Source: Marinilongibacter aquaticus | Lineage (GTDB): Bacteria > Bacteroidota > Bacteroidia > Cytophagales > Spirosomataceae | Direction of reading: 5' to 3' | NCBI RefSeq assembly: GCF_020149935.1 | Contig: NZ_CP083757.1 | Coordinates: 2,629,501-2,693,500 of the forward strand | DNA length: 64,000 nt | In this document: in pieces, positions 18,107-27,659 of the stretch | How positions within the stretch are numbered: the first letter of the stretch is position 1 | Layout of the letters: each line of letters begins with the position of its first letter | Position numbers and translations under genes: made by a program | The notes under the pieces: model-generated | Databases searched by the model: none | What the model saw: the letters and a program-made list of their open reading frames with translations, nothing else | Told to the model about the DNA's origin: nothing

Positions 18107-20599
18107 TTAGAGCACATCCACATTCACCACCACACGCACGGCCTTGAACTCTTTCTCGGTATTGAGTGAAACAATTTCTTCGCGAATAAAACGCTTCACT
18201 TCGGCCATGTTCACCTTGTCCTTTTCCAGTTTTACCCACACTTCAAAAATATACTGATTGCGTATACGCTCTACCAAAGCCTTTTCGGGGCCCAATATCC
18301 GCTCTGCACCCAGCTGGCTTCTCAGTTTTTCGGCCAATTTACCCGCCGCTTTGTGCGAAAGGTTTCTATCGATGTGCTTTGTGCTGATGCTGATGATACG
18401 CGAAAAAGGCGGATAATTGAATTGCCCCCTCTCGCCAATTTCTGCTGCGTAGAAACTGGGGAAATCATTATTGAGCACAAATTGCAATACACTGTGTTCG
18501 GGGCTTCCCGTTTGAATCAGTACTCGGCCTGGTTTGTCTTTTCGTCCGGCCCTTCCGCTCACTTGGGTAATCATCTGAAAAGCCCTTTCTGCCGCTCGAA
18601 AGTCGGGGAAGTAGATCATCTTATCGGCATTGAAAATCCCCACCAGACTCACATTGTCAAAATCCAAACCCTTGGAAATCATTTGCGTACCCACAAGAAT
18701 ATCGACTTCACCTTCGGCAAATTCATTGATAATTTGCTGATAGGCATTTTTCGAGCGGGTGGTATCCAAATCCATACGTAAGATTTTGGCCGAAGGAAAA
18801 AATTCCTGCAATTGCTCTTCGATCTTTTCCGTGCCCACACCCACCGATTTCAACTGGGTAGAGCTGCACGCGGGGCAAACTTTGGGAGCCGCCTCTTTAT
18901 GCCCACAGTAATGACAAACCAAGGTATTGTCGTACATATGGTGTGTCAACGTAACGGCACATTGATGGCACTGCCCAATCCAATTGCAGGTTTCACAATT
19001 GAGGTAGGGAGCATAGCCACGGCGGTTTTGAAAGACTATCGTTTGTTCTTTTCGCTCGATATTGGCGGCAATGGCTTCGATCAACTCTTCGCTGAAACCC
19101 TGTTTCACTTGCTCTTGTTTTCGGGCTTCTTTCATATCCACGAATATAAAATCCGGAAGCTTGGCCTTGCCAAATCGTGTATGCAATTCGACCAGTCCGT
19201 AACGCCCCGCCTTGGCCTGCCAGTACGATTCGAAAGAAGGGGTAGCCGAGCCCAAAAGCACTTTGGCATGTTGTTTATGGGCCATCATAATGGCCACATC
19301 GCGGGCGTGATAGCGTGGAGCGGGATCAAACTGTTTGTACGATGTTTCGTGCTCTTCATCCACAATCACCAAACCCAAATTGCTGAAAGGAAGGAATATC
19401 GACGAACGCACGCCAACCACAAATTGGTATTGCCCTTTCAACACGCCCATATACACTTCTACCCTTTCATTCGCCGAAAACTTAGAATGGTACACGCCCA
19501 TTTTATCCCCAAAAACCTTTTGCAGACGACTTACGATTTGCGTGGTCAAGGCAATTTCGGGCAACATAAACAAAACCTGCGATCCGCTGTCGAGCACCTG
19601 TTGGATAAGCTGAATATACACTTCCGTTTTACCGCTGCCGGTAATACCGTGAAAAAGCACCGTTTGTTGTGTTTGAAAATGCTGCATGATACGGTCTGCC
19701 GCCTCCTGTTGTTTTTCAGTCAGCTGTACTTTGCCAAACTGTTCTTTCTCATTGAATGGAAAACGAGAAACCCGCACTTCAAACTCTTCGAAAACGCCAT
19801 TTCTCGTCAGTGTTCGCAAAGAAGAATCGGAAGTTTCAGCATCCCTGAAAAAGGCCTTGTCTATGCCATGCAGGTTATCTTCTTCCAATTTTTCAATAGG
19901 CAGGTGATTCAAATAGGTGAGCAGCACCTCGAGTTGCTTCTCCTTTTTTTCCAGCTTTTCAATCAAGGCCAACACCGCGTGCTCATGGGTAAATTCACTT
20001 TTCAGCCTTATTTTTCGTACCTTTTTGGGCACGTAGCGTTCCTTTACTTGCTCGAAAACAATGACTGCCTGCTTGGCAATTAAGCTTTTAATCACCTTGT
20101 TCACTTGGCTGTGCTCCAAGTATTTTCCCAGGTCGTCGTAAGAAAGAGAATCGTTTTCCTGCAAAGTTTTTACAATGTCGCTCTCTTCATTGCTCAGGTG
20201 CTCAAAGGCTTCAAAATCAGGGTTCAATTCCATCCGCGATTCGCTGTTCACCTTCATACCCGAAGGCAAAGCCATGTTCATCACCTCGCCCGCATAGCTC
20301 ATGTAGTAATCGGCCACCCAGCGAAAAAGCCACAGTTGTTCGTCTGTAACCACGGGCTCATTGTCCATTAGGTCGGAAATATACTTGGCTTTGTATTTTT
20401 TGGGCGGACGATCGTGCACCTCCGAAACAATCCCTGTCAATACCCTATTTTTTCCAAAAGGCACAATCACGCGACAGCCCACCGCCACCTCGGCAGCAAG
20501 CTCGCGGGGCACACGGTAGGTGAACGCTCCGGGAATAGGCACCGGAAGCCACACATCGACAAAGACCGTATCATTCTGAAAGAGTTCGATATCTTCCAA
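18107..20599 (-). CDS. priA: Primosomal replication restart helicase PriA
   Basis: An 830-residue PriA that reloads the replisome at stalled forks. The N-terminal 3'-DNA-binding domain begins VFVDVWLPVPIPGAFTYRVP. The helicase core has Walker A GITGSGKTEVY and the DEEH box. The zinc-binding insert has eight Cys in CETCNWIGQCHQC, CHYCG and CPAC. Helicase motif V/VI segments (GTQMISKGLDFDNVSLVGI, QVSGRAGRKDKPG) are intact. It is longer than the E. coli protein, mainly by an insert of about residues 140-300, common in Bacteroidota. Confidence 0.97.
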   Translation of the reverse strand: MEDIELFQNDTVFVDVWLPVPIPGAFTYRVPRELAAEVAVGCRVIVPFGKNRVLTGIVSEVHDRPPKKYKAKYISDLMDNEPVVTDEQLWLFRWVADYYMSYAGEVMNMALPSGMKVNSESRMELNPDFEAFEHLSNEESDIVKTLQENDSLSYDDLGKYLEHSQVNKVIKSLIAKQAVIVFEQVKERYVPKKVRKIRLKSEFTHEHAVLALIEKLEKKEKQLEVLLTYLNHLPIEKLEEDNLHGIDKAFFRDAETSDSSLRTLTRNGVFEEFEVRVSRFPFNEKEQFGKVQLTEKQQEAADRIMQHFQTQQTVLFHGITGSGKTEVYIQLIQQVLDSGSQVLFMLPEIALTTQIVSRLQKVFGDKMGVYHSKFSANERVEVYMGVLKGQYQFVVGVRSSIFLPFSNLGLVIVDEEHETSYKQFDPAPRYHARDVAIMMAHKQHAKVLLGSATPSFESYWQAKAGRYGLVELHTRFGKAKLPDFIFVDMKEARKQEQVKQGFSEELIEAIAANIERKEQTIVFQNRRGYAPYLNCETCNWIGQCHQCAVTLTHHMYDNTLVCHYCGHKEAAPKVCPACSSTQLKSVGVGTEKIEEQLQEFFPSAKILRMDLDTTRSKNAYQQIINEFAEGEVDILVGTQMISKGLDFDNVSLVGIFNADKMIYFPDFRAAERAFQMITQVSGRAGRKDKPGRVLIQTGSPEHSVLQFVLNNDFPSFYAAEIGERGQFNYPPFSRIISISTKHIDRNLSHKAAGKLAEKLRSQLGAERILGPEKALVERIRNQYIFEVWVKLEKDKVNMAEVKRFIREEIVSLNTEKEFKAVRVVVNVDVL

Positions 20600-20652
20600 T
20601 GGAAAGTGCGTTTTGATGGAACCGAAATAACGTGCGAATCAGACTTTAAGTT

Positions 20653-21552
20653 TTACTTTCTGGCCTGCCAAGAAATCAATATGCCGGAAATGATCACCAA
20701 AGCTATACCGAAAAAGGCCAAAAGCTGCGGACTCGGGTCGCCCAAGAGCAAACCAAAGAATACGGAAAAAACAATATTGCTGAAACCCACAGCCGAAATT
20801 ATCCCCGCTTTGCCAAAACTGAAAGCCTTTGTGAGGTAAATTTGACCAATCATGGCCGCCACTCCCAAAGTGAGAATCCAAAGCCAATCTTTTTGCTGAG
20901 GCATCACAAACTCAGCAATGAGAAAATCGAGCGAAGGAAGCGTATAGTAAGCTCCCAAAATCATGGAAATGATGGGCAGCACAATACCCGAAATCATAAA
21001 AGAAAGCACGATGCTCCGTGAATCGTAAAAACTACTGAGCTTACGGATACTCATATAAGCAAACGCTGTAAGCACGGCATTGCCAATTCCGATCACGTGA
21101 TTTCGAGCCGATAACAATCCACCCGACATCTGTGGCACGAAAATAAAGCAGATTCCAATGAAGCCCAACAGCACCGCAAGCCATTCCTTTCCCTTTAAGC
21201 CCTCGCCCACAATGAAAACCGAAAACACGGCAATGAAAATGGGATAAGTTTGCTGATAGGTGATCGCCTCGGCTAAGCCGATTTTGGTCACGCTGTAAAA
21301 AAAAGTATACAGGGCAATTGTGCCCACTACTCCGCGGAAAACCAAAAGCAAAGGTTTGCCGCCAACTTGCTGTAAAGGCCTACGAAAAACAGAATAACCG
21401 ATAAAAAGCACACCGATGAGGTTTCGGAAAAACACGATTTCAACCGAACTGATCGAATGCCTGAGCAGACGTGTGCAGGCTCCAACCAAGGCAAAACAAA
21501 ACGAAGCCAAAAGCATTGACAAGATGCCTCTTTTCAATTGTTCTCTATCCAT
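20653..21552 (-). CDS. EamA/DMT family transporter
   Basis: A 299-residue drug/metabolite transporter superfamily protein from the ATG at 21552 (MDREQLKRGILSML); an upstream ATG at 21585 would add 11 non-hydrophobic residues. It has about ten hydrophobic segments in two EamA repeats, with the typical ACTRLLRHSISSVEIVFFRN and EAITYQQTYPIFIAVF segments. Substrate unknown. It is 53 bp upstream of priA on the same strand. Confidence 0.9.
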   Translation of the reverse strand: MDREQLKRGILSMLLASFCFALVGACTRLLRHSISSVEIVFFRNLIGVLFIGYSVFRRPLQQVGGKPLLLVFRGVVGTIALYTFFYSVTKIGLAEAITYQQTYPIFIAVFSVFIVGEGLKGKEWLAVLLGFIGICFIFVPQMSGGLLSARNHVIGIGNAVLTAFAYMSIRKLSSFYDSRSIVLSFMISGIVLPIISMILGAYYTLPSLDFLIAEFVMPQQKDWLWILTLGVAAMIGQIYLTKAFSFGKAGIISAVGFSNIVFSVFFGLLLGDPSPQLLAFFGIALVIISGILISWQARK

Positions 21553-21670
21553 TGGAAATGCGAAATGGGTTGTTGGGCAAGACACTAAAAGAGAAGCCTG
21601 TTTTCACAAACTTCCAAAAGATCTTTAAAATCAAATAAAACTGGAAACAGGAAAAGCAAAACTACATGAT

Positions 21671-21678
21671 TACCTTTG
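21671..21678 (+). promoter_or_regulatory. Candidate -7 box upstream of the SASA esterase
   Basis: TACCTTTG matches the TAnnTTTG -7 element, 36 bp ahead of the start codon. No clear TTTG at -33 is visible. Confidence 0.35.
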
Positions 21679-21714
21679 TCTGTTCGTTAATATCGCTAGA
21701 TAATCAAAAGATTT

Positions 21715-23622
21715 ATGGCCAAAAGACTATATTTTCTTGCTTGCATTCTTTTCAGCTTCTTCAACGCCTCTTCGCAAATCAGTTTAAGCTTTCCCGTTGA
21801 ACGTCAGGTTTTTCAGCGTAACAACACCAACGAAGCCTACATTCAAATTGCGGGAAATTTCACCGTAGAATACGACAGCATTACAGCCAAAGTAGAGCCT
21901 GTTGCCCCAGGGCAAGGCACGGCCACGGCTTGGCAAACCATCGATTATCTTGACGGCAAGCCGTATTTTTACGGCAAATTGCTCGCTTCCGGTGGTTGGT
22001 ATACTTTAAATGTGCGTGCCCACAAAAACGGAGCGGTAGTGGGTACAGCTTCACGGGCAAAAGTAGGCGTGGGCGAGGTGTTTGTTATCGCGGGGCAATC
22101 GAACGCTTCGGGTATTACGGATTATGTAGAAGGCAGTATTCCCTATGGAATCGGACTAGAAACTTCGGAAGATCGCTCGAATATCATGCATTGGTCGAAT
22201 GGCACGAACGAACAAAGCAAACTCCCCTTTGGGTTTTCCCAAATGAGTGCCGCCAGCGTAGCCAGCGATACTGTTTTTATAGGCCCTTTTCAAACTGCTC
22301 CTTGGTGTTGGGGAAAAGTTTCGGAGCAACTTGTGGATTCCTTGAACGTCCCAGTCTTGTTTTACGGTGCGGCTTTTGGAGGAACCAAAGTGCAATGGTG
22401 GAAAGAATCTGCGAATGGCGAACATTTGACCAATCCCTCCTTTTTTATTCATGAAGAACTCCAGCATCCTTACGGAGCCTTACGTTCTGTCATGCAATAT
22501 TATTTGAGTTTAACAGGTATTCGGGCAGTACTTTGGCACCAAGGCGAAGCCGATCAAGGAATATACGCAAGCACATACAAAGATTATTTGCAACAGGTAA
22601 TTGCCCGAACGCGTCTCGAAAGCGATGAAGCCGATCTTGTCTGGATGGTCGCCCGGGCCTCTTGGGCACAAGGCTCCAGTTACAGTGTAATCGATGGACA
22701 AAACCAAACCATCAATGCGGATGTGAATGTTTTTCCTGGTCCGGAAACAGACAATTTGGGTGGCTATTATTATCGTCACGACAACATCCATATGGACAAG
22801 CCTCCGGGACTGGCCGAACACGCCAATTATTGGACAAACTACCTCGCCGACACTTCTTTTCTGAGTAATTCGCAGCCGATACTGGCCAAAGATTTACTTG
22901 AACTCGATTTTGCCTGCAACAACAATTCCACTGTAAGCTTAAGTACTGCCGAAAGTTTTGACAACTACTCTTGGTCTAATCGCGACAATACGGACGCCGA
23001 AGCATTGGGCACAGCAAACGACTGCTGCATGACACACACGGTACTGCCCGATACGGATTATTTACGCTTGCATTGGGGCTACGACAGCACGAACAGCATT
23101 GCTGTTGGGCCGGGCAAATATGCCTTAAATGTTCGTAAGGCAGGTTCCGGCAAAATCCTGTTCAGCCCTGTTGTGGACCTGAATACCCTAACTTTTCCTA
23201 CGGAACCTTCGTTTGTGAGTTCGGCCAGTCAAATACGGCCCGGCGAAGCACTGACATTGACAGGCAGCGACTGCAATGGCGAGTACCTTTGGAGCACCAA
23301 TTTCTTAGGTAGTCCTTATACTTTTTCGCCCCCGAGCACCGACACCTATACCGTGCAATGCAAGACCTTGTATTGCTTGAGTTCGGCCTCGGCAGCCACA
23401 GAAGTGCTTGTATCTTCCTGTTTCCCAGATCCCTTGAACCTTTCGGGCACGGTATCAAGTACAGAATCGCCGTATCAAAGTCAGGAAACGGTAGAAAGTG
23501 TGCAACAGATCAGCACGCCTGGCCAAATCGATTATAAAGCCCAAAAAAGTGTGGCACTTAAACCCGGATTCTCCGCAGAAAAGGGCACACTTTTCAGAGC
23601 AGAAATAGGCAATTGTCCTTGA
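21715..23622 (+). CDS. Secreted SGNH/sialate O-acetylesterase-like protein
   Basis: A 635-residue exported protein with signal peptide MAKRLYFLACILFSFFNASSQ. The SASA (DUF303-type) esterase domain covers about residues 110-390. The nucleophile Ser is in VFVIAGQSNASG (near residue 128), the central block is AVLWHQGEADQG, and the catalytic Asp-His pair is in RHDNIHM (near residue 356). The following 240 residues are Ser/Thr-rich and contain Ig-like sequence (RPGEALTLTGSDCNGEYLW). The protein ends in ALKPGFSAEKGTLFRAEIGNC, the terminal module shared with the CotH protein. The likely substrate is an O-acetylated glycan. Confidence 0.88.
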   Translation: MAKRLYFLACILFSFFNASSQISLSFPVERQVFQRNNTNEAYIQIAGNFTVEYDSITAKVEPVAPGQGTATAWQTIDYLDGKPYFYGKLLASGGWYTLNVRAHKNGAVVGTASRAKVGVGEVFVIAGQSNASGITDYVEGSIPYGIGLETSEDRSNIMHWSNGTNEQSKLPFGFSQMSAASVASDTVFIGPFQTAPWCWGKVSEQLVDSLNVPVLFYGAAFGGTKVQWWKESANGEHLTNPSFFIHEELQHPYGALRSVMQYYLSLTGIRAVLWHQGEADQGIYASTYKDYLQQVIARTRLESDEADLVWMVARASWAQGSSYSVIDGQNQTINADVNVFPGPETDNLGGYYYRHDNIHMDKPPGLAEHANYWTNYLADTSFLSNSQPILAKDLLELDFACNNNSTVSLSTAESFDNYSWSNRDNTDAEALGTANDCCMTHTVLPDTDYLRLHWGYDSTNSIAVGPGKYALNVRKAGSGKILFSPVVDLNTLTFPTEPSFVSSASQIRPGEALTLTGSDCNGEYLWSTNFLGSPYTFSPPSTDTYTVQCKTLYCLSSASAATEVLVSSCFPDPLNLSGTVSSTESPYQSQETVESVQQISTPGQIDYKAQKSVALKPGFSAEKGTLFRAEIGNCP

Positions 23623-23736
23623 GTAAATTTGGCACAGAAAAAATAATTAGTATGCTTGCATAACATTATAAATTTCTGTTAATTTGTTCGTGTTCGTTAC
23701 AGACGAACCCTTTACACGAATTAAAGAAAGAATGAT

Positions 23737-25533
23737 ATGTCAGCCGTAGCCGAAAAAACAGCTCTTAAAGGGGGCGAATTTCTAATCAAAGAAACGCAAG
23801 CCCAAGATGTCTTCATCCCTGAAGAGTTTGATGAAGAGCAAAATATGATCGCCGCATCTTGCCGCGATTTCCTCCGTACCGAAATTCATCCCATTCTTGA
23901 CGAGATCGATTCGGCCAAAAGCCCCGAATTGATGTCTTCTTTGATGGATAAAGCAGGCGAGTTGGGCCTCTTGGGCACAGCCGTCCCCGAAGAATACGAA
24001 GGCTTTGGCATGAGTTTCAACACCTCGATGTTGGTCGCCGAAATGCTTGGAGCCGGATATTCCTTTTCCGTTGCTCAATCTGCACACACGGGCATCGGAA
24101 CATTGCCGATTTTGTATTATGGCAATGAAGAGCAAAAAAAGAAATACCTGCCCAAACTGGCTACAGGCGAATGGAAGGCAGCCTACTGCCTAACTGAGCC
24201 CGATTCTGGATCGGATGCCAACTCGGGAAAGACAAAGGCTGTGCTTTCTTCCGATGGCAAAAGCTACGCCATTACTGGGCAAAAAATGTGGATCACCAAC
24301 GGCGGTTTTGCCGATCTGTTTATAGTATTTGCCAAAATCGAAGACGATGAAAATCTTACGGCTTTTATTGTAGAAAAGTCGTTTGGTGGCATCACCATGA
24401 ATGAGCCCGAGCACAAAATGGGCATCAAGGGTTCGGATACACGTCAAATATTTTTCAACGATTGTCCCGTGCCTGCTGAAAACATGCTCTCCGAGCGTGG
24501 AAAAGGCTTCAAAATTGCCGTAAACATATTGAATGTCGGTCGCATCAAATTGGCTATCGCAGCCGTAGGAGGCTCTAAAAATGTATTGGCCTCTGCGGTA
24601 AATTACGCAAACGAACGCAAACAGTTCGGTATTTCCATTGGGCGTTTTGGGGCAATCAAACACAAACTGGGTGAAATGGCCGCCCGAATTTGGGCTTGCG
24701 AATCGGCTTCGTACCGTGCAGGACAGAACATCGACGACCTGATTGAAAAGTTGAAAGCAGAGGGCAAATCGGATGCCGAAGCCAAGTTGAAAGGATTGGA
24801 GCAATTTGCCATAGAATGTGCCATCATGAAAGTGCATGGCTCTGAAGTCTTGGATTTCGTAGCCGATGAAGGGGTTCAGGTATACGGTGGAATGGGCTAT
24901 TCAGCCGAAGCTCCCATGGATCGGGCCTACCGCGATTCCCGTATCAACCGTATTTTCGAAGGCACCAACGAAATCAATCGTTTACTGATTGTCGACATGC
25001 TCTTGAAAAGAGCCATGAAAGGCGAATTGGACCTCATGGGCCCGGCCCAAGAAGTGGCCAAGGAAATTATGGCCATCCCTTCCTTTGGAGAGGAAGAAGA
25101 AGGTCTCTTCACTGCGGAAAAGAAAGTTTTGCAGAACCTGAAAAAAGCCGTGTTGATGATTGCCGGTGCGGCTGTGCAGAAATTCATGATGAAACTCTCG
25201 CACGAGCAAGAAATACTTATGCACTGTGCAGACATGATAATCGAAATATATACAGCCGAATCGGCTCTCTTGCGTCTTGAAAAACGCATAAGCCTGTATG
25301 GAGAAGAGGCCAACGCTCTTCACAAAGATTTGATGAAGATTACTTTGCAAAAAGCACTCATCAATGCTCAGGCGGCAGGCCGTGAAGCCATTCAGTCATT
25401 TGCCGAAGGCGACGAACTTCGTGTGATGTTGTTGGGCTTGAAACGTTTTACGAAAATGGAGCCTTTCAACAGCAAAGAAGCACGCCGAAGGGTGGCCGAC
25501 GCCATGTTGGCCGAAAACAGCTACACCTTCTAA
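23737..25533 (+). CDS. Acyl-CoA dehydrogenase
   Basis: A 598-residue flavin enzyme that makes 2-enoyl-CoA from acyl-CoA in fatty acid oxidation. The ACAD fold covers residues from about 25 to 420: CLTEPDSGSDANSGKT, MWITNGGFADLFIVFAK, ERKQFG and GMGYSAEAPMDRAYRDSRI. The catalytic Glu is Glu408 in IFEGTNEINR. The extra C-terminal 170-residue helical region makes it as long as the VLCAD/ACAD9-type enzymes common in Bacteroidota. No electron-transfer flavoprotein or thiolase gene is adjacent. Confidence 0.95.
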   Translation: MSAVAEKTALKGGEFLIKETQAQDVFIPEEFDEEQNMIAASCRDFLRTEIHPILDEIDSAKSPELMSSLMDKAGELGLLGTAVPEEYEGFGMSFNTSMLVAEMLGAGYSFSVAQSAHTGIGTLPILYYGNEEQKKKYLPKLATGEWKAAYCLTEPDSGSDANSGKTKAVLSSDGKSYAITGQKMWITNGGFADLFIVFAKIEDDENLTAFIVEKSFGGITMNEPEHKMGIKGSDTRQIFFNDCPVPAENMLSERGKGFKIAVNILNVGRIKLAIAAVGGSKNVLASAVNYANERKQFGISIGRFGAIKHKLGEMAARIWACESASYRAGQNIDDLIEKLKAEGKSDAEAKLKGLEQFAIECAIMKVHGSEVLDFVADEGVQVYGGMGYSAEAPMDRAYRDSRINRIFEGTNEINRLLIVDMLLKRAMKGELDLMGPAQEVAKEIMAIPSFGEEEEGLFTAEKKVLQNLKKAVLMIAGAAVQKFMMKLSHEQEILMHCADMIIEIYTAESALLRLEKRISLYGEEANALHKDLMKITLQKALINAQAAGREAIQSFAEGDELRVMLLGLKRFTKMEPFNSKEARRRVADAMLAENSYTF

Positions 25534-25570
25534 ATACACAGAAGCAGCAAACAATTGAAAATCAAATAAG

Positions 25571-25603
25571 GATCGCCCTGTTTCTCGGGGCGATCTATTT
25601 TTA
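25571..25603 (+). terminator. Rho-independent terminator after acyl-CoA dehydrogenase
   Basis: Stem GATCGCCC/GGGCGATC (25571-25578 with 25588-25595) and a 9-base loop, followed by TATTTTTAT. It lies 37 bp after the stop codon. Confidence 0.85.
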
Positions 25604-25676
25604 TGGGCCTCCACCACTCCTTTTTGCTCGCTATTGTTTATTTTGGCCTGTGACCAAACCCAATCTGTACTTAAGC

Positions 25677-27659
25677 ATGACAGATTACCCTTTCTTGAAT
25701 CAACTCGATGCAGACCTAAAAACCTTGCTTCTGCACAAAGCACGGGAAAAAACGCTGCAGCCGGGAGATACCGTAACAAGCCAGTACGACTTGGGACAGC
25801 ATTTCTATTTCCTTGTCGAAGGGGCCGTCGAATTCTCCATCAAAGTTGAACAAGAGATGGAAGAACTGACCGTAGGCCATAGTCAAAGGCCATTTACACC
25901 TGTGGGCTGGTCGGGTTTTCGAGAGCCTTATCGTTATGCCACCACCGTCCGTTGTACGCAAGAGTCACGGTTTGTTTGCTGGACACACGCTGAACTCAGA
26001 GATATTTTCTCAACATCGCCAGCCGAAAGCATGGCCTTTTTGGCTTTTATAGTGCAGCAAAGCCAGCCCATGTTGCAGCAAACACGCCAGATTTTAGCCC
26101 TAATGGTTCCCGTGGCCGAGCAAAGCTTTTTGGATTTGATTCCCGAACAAAGCCTCGACCAAACGCCCGAAGAACCTGTGATCGACGTACTCAAGCGTTC
26201 GCCCTTTTTCGAGGTTTTTGATGAAGACACGCTGCTGCATTTTGCAGCTCTTGGAGAAACACAAGCCTTGGAACGAGGCGAAAAGCTCTTTGTACAAGAT
26301 AACCTTTCACACAGCTTCGACATGCTTTTGCAAGGCAAAGCCGTGCTCGTTTATTCGGAAGATCGGGAAAACACGCAACTCGACAAACGCATAGTACAAC
26401 ATGCGGGCTATCTTTTGGGAACGGGCTGCTTTTCGATGGGACAGAAAAATACGGTGAGCTGCGTTGCTTTGCTGCCAAGCTCTGTTTTCAGAATACCCTT
26501 CGACAAACTCGCCGATTATTTAAAAAACAACCCGTGGGTAGGCATGGATTTCTATATCCGTCTCCTTTGGTATTTTAGCAATCGCCTGCGGTCTGCTCGT
26601 GCCAAATTGATCCGCATCCGTTTCGATGGCGAGATCAGTGCGGTGAAAAACCTAATCGAGCAGAACTGTACACAACTGGATGTACTTTCCAGCCTGCACA
26701 AGGTGCCTCATCTGCTTCGCAGCCCCTTGACATTGCAAGATGCCTTAGCTCTCTTACACACTTTACGGATTTCGGGCAGTTCTTTGGAAAAGAGACTGGC
26801 CGCTTCTGCCCTCGATATACTCACCGAAGTTGTGCGTGAAAATGAGTTTTACAATGGTCTTTCGCAGGTCTACTCTTTAGTGGTGAACGCTCCAAAAGAA
26901 TGGCCTCACGACAAAGTACGCAAAGCCTGTGCCGAGGCCTTTATTCAAGTGTTCGAAAAAACGCAATATGCTTTACAAGGCTGGGAAAATCTCCCCGATG
27001 AGCCGGCGATATTCATTTACAATCATTTGGAAAACCATGTGTACAATACCTTGCCCAACAATTTCCAATTGACGCTCGACTCACACTTTATTTCGTCGGT
27101 GGTGCTGAACAAAAAATACGGCAACCCGGGCGTCCGGGTAGTGCGTGTACCCCGAGGTGAAGAATACGGGCACCAATATTACTACGAACGCTTGGGGCAC
27201 ATTCCAGTATACACCAATGAATCTGCGATTCCCGAAGGCGATGAACAGTACAAAAAACAGCAACGCGGGCTTTTCTACCAATTGGCTGCCGAATACTTGG
27301 AAAAAGGCACCAGCATAATGATTGCCCCGGAAGGGCAAAGCAGCAGCACCGAACAATCACCTTCGGCATTTAAAGCGGGGGCATTTTTGCTGGCCGCCAG
27401 AATGAAAAAAGAGCCTTTGATTGTGCCCGTGGCGGTGGCCAATTTCGACAAAAGATTGAACCGGACAACCTTTTCGGTGGTTATCAAAGAGCCTTTTCGG
27501 ATTTCGGAGCTTGTCGAAAACCCCGAAGACCGAGGCGAACTGGCCGCATTTTTGAAAAATTATACGCGACAATACAAAACATACATTCGCGAAGCCCAAG
27601 AGCTTGCCAAAACAAACCCTTGGGCCAAACTTTTGAACCCGTTCTCTGATGGAATTTGA
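25677..27659 (+). CDS. Double cNMP-binding domain / PlsC-like acyltransferase fusion
   Basis: A 660-residue protein from the ATG at 25677; a GTG at 25650 would add nine residues. Two cyclic-nucleotide-binding (CAP_ED-like) domains can be seen at about residues 5-130 (QPGDTVTSQYDLGQHFYFLVEGAVEF) and 170-300 (FFEVFDEDTLLHFAALGE, LERGEKLFVQDNLSHSFDMLLQGKAVL). A helical linker follows, then from about 425 an acyltransferase domain with IFIYNHLENHVYN, IMIAPEGQSSS (the EGTRS-like block), AFKAGAFLLAARM and LIVPVAVANFDKRL. The normal HX4D catalytic motif is not met exactly: the His of YNHLENHV is not followed by Asp at +5. The next gene starts 11 bp inside its 3' end. An allosterically controlled glycerophospholipid or related acyltransferase is a reasonable inference. 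Confidence 0.8.
   Translation: MTDYPFLNQLDADLKTLLLHKAREKTLQPGDTVTSQYDLGQHFYFLVEGAVEFSIKVEQEMEELTVGHSQRPFTPVGWSGFREPYRYATTVRCTQESRFVCWTHAELRDIFSTSPAESMAFLAFIVQQSQPMLQQTRQILALMVPVAEQSFLDLIPEQSLDQTPEEPVIDVLKRSPFFEVFDEDTLLHFAALGETQALERGEKLFVQDNLSHSFDMLLQGKAVLVYSEDRENTQLDKRIVQHAGYLLGTGCFSMGQKNTVSCVALLPSSVFRIPFDKLADYLKNNPWVGMDFYIRLLWYFSNRLRSARAKLIRIRFDGEISAVKNLIEQNCTQLDVLSSLHKVPHLLRSPLTLQDALALLHTLRISGSSLEKRLAASALDILTEVVRENEFYNGLSQVYSLVVNAPKEWPHDKVRKACAEAFIQVFEKTQYALQGWENLPDEPAIFIYNHLENHVYNTLPNNFQLTLDSHFISSVVLNKKYGNPGVRVVRVPRGEEYGHQYYYERLGHIPVYTNESAIPEGDEQYKKQQRGLFYQLAAEYLEKGTSIMIAPEGQSSSTEQSPSAFKAGAFLLAARMKKEPLIVPVAVANFDKRLNRTTFSVVIKEPFRISELVENPEDRGELAAFLKNYTRQYKTYIREAQELAKTNPWAKLLNPFSDGI

Noticed and set aside
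18812-20083. 423-codon open frame opposite priA
   Set aside because: Antisense to conserved helicase motifs and of shadow-like composition; no family features.
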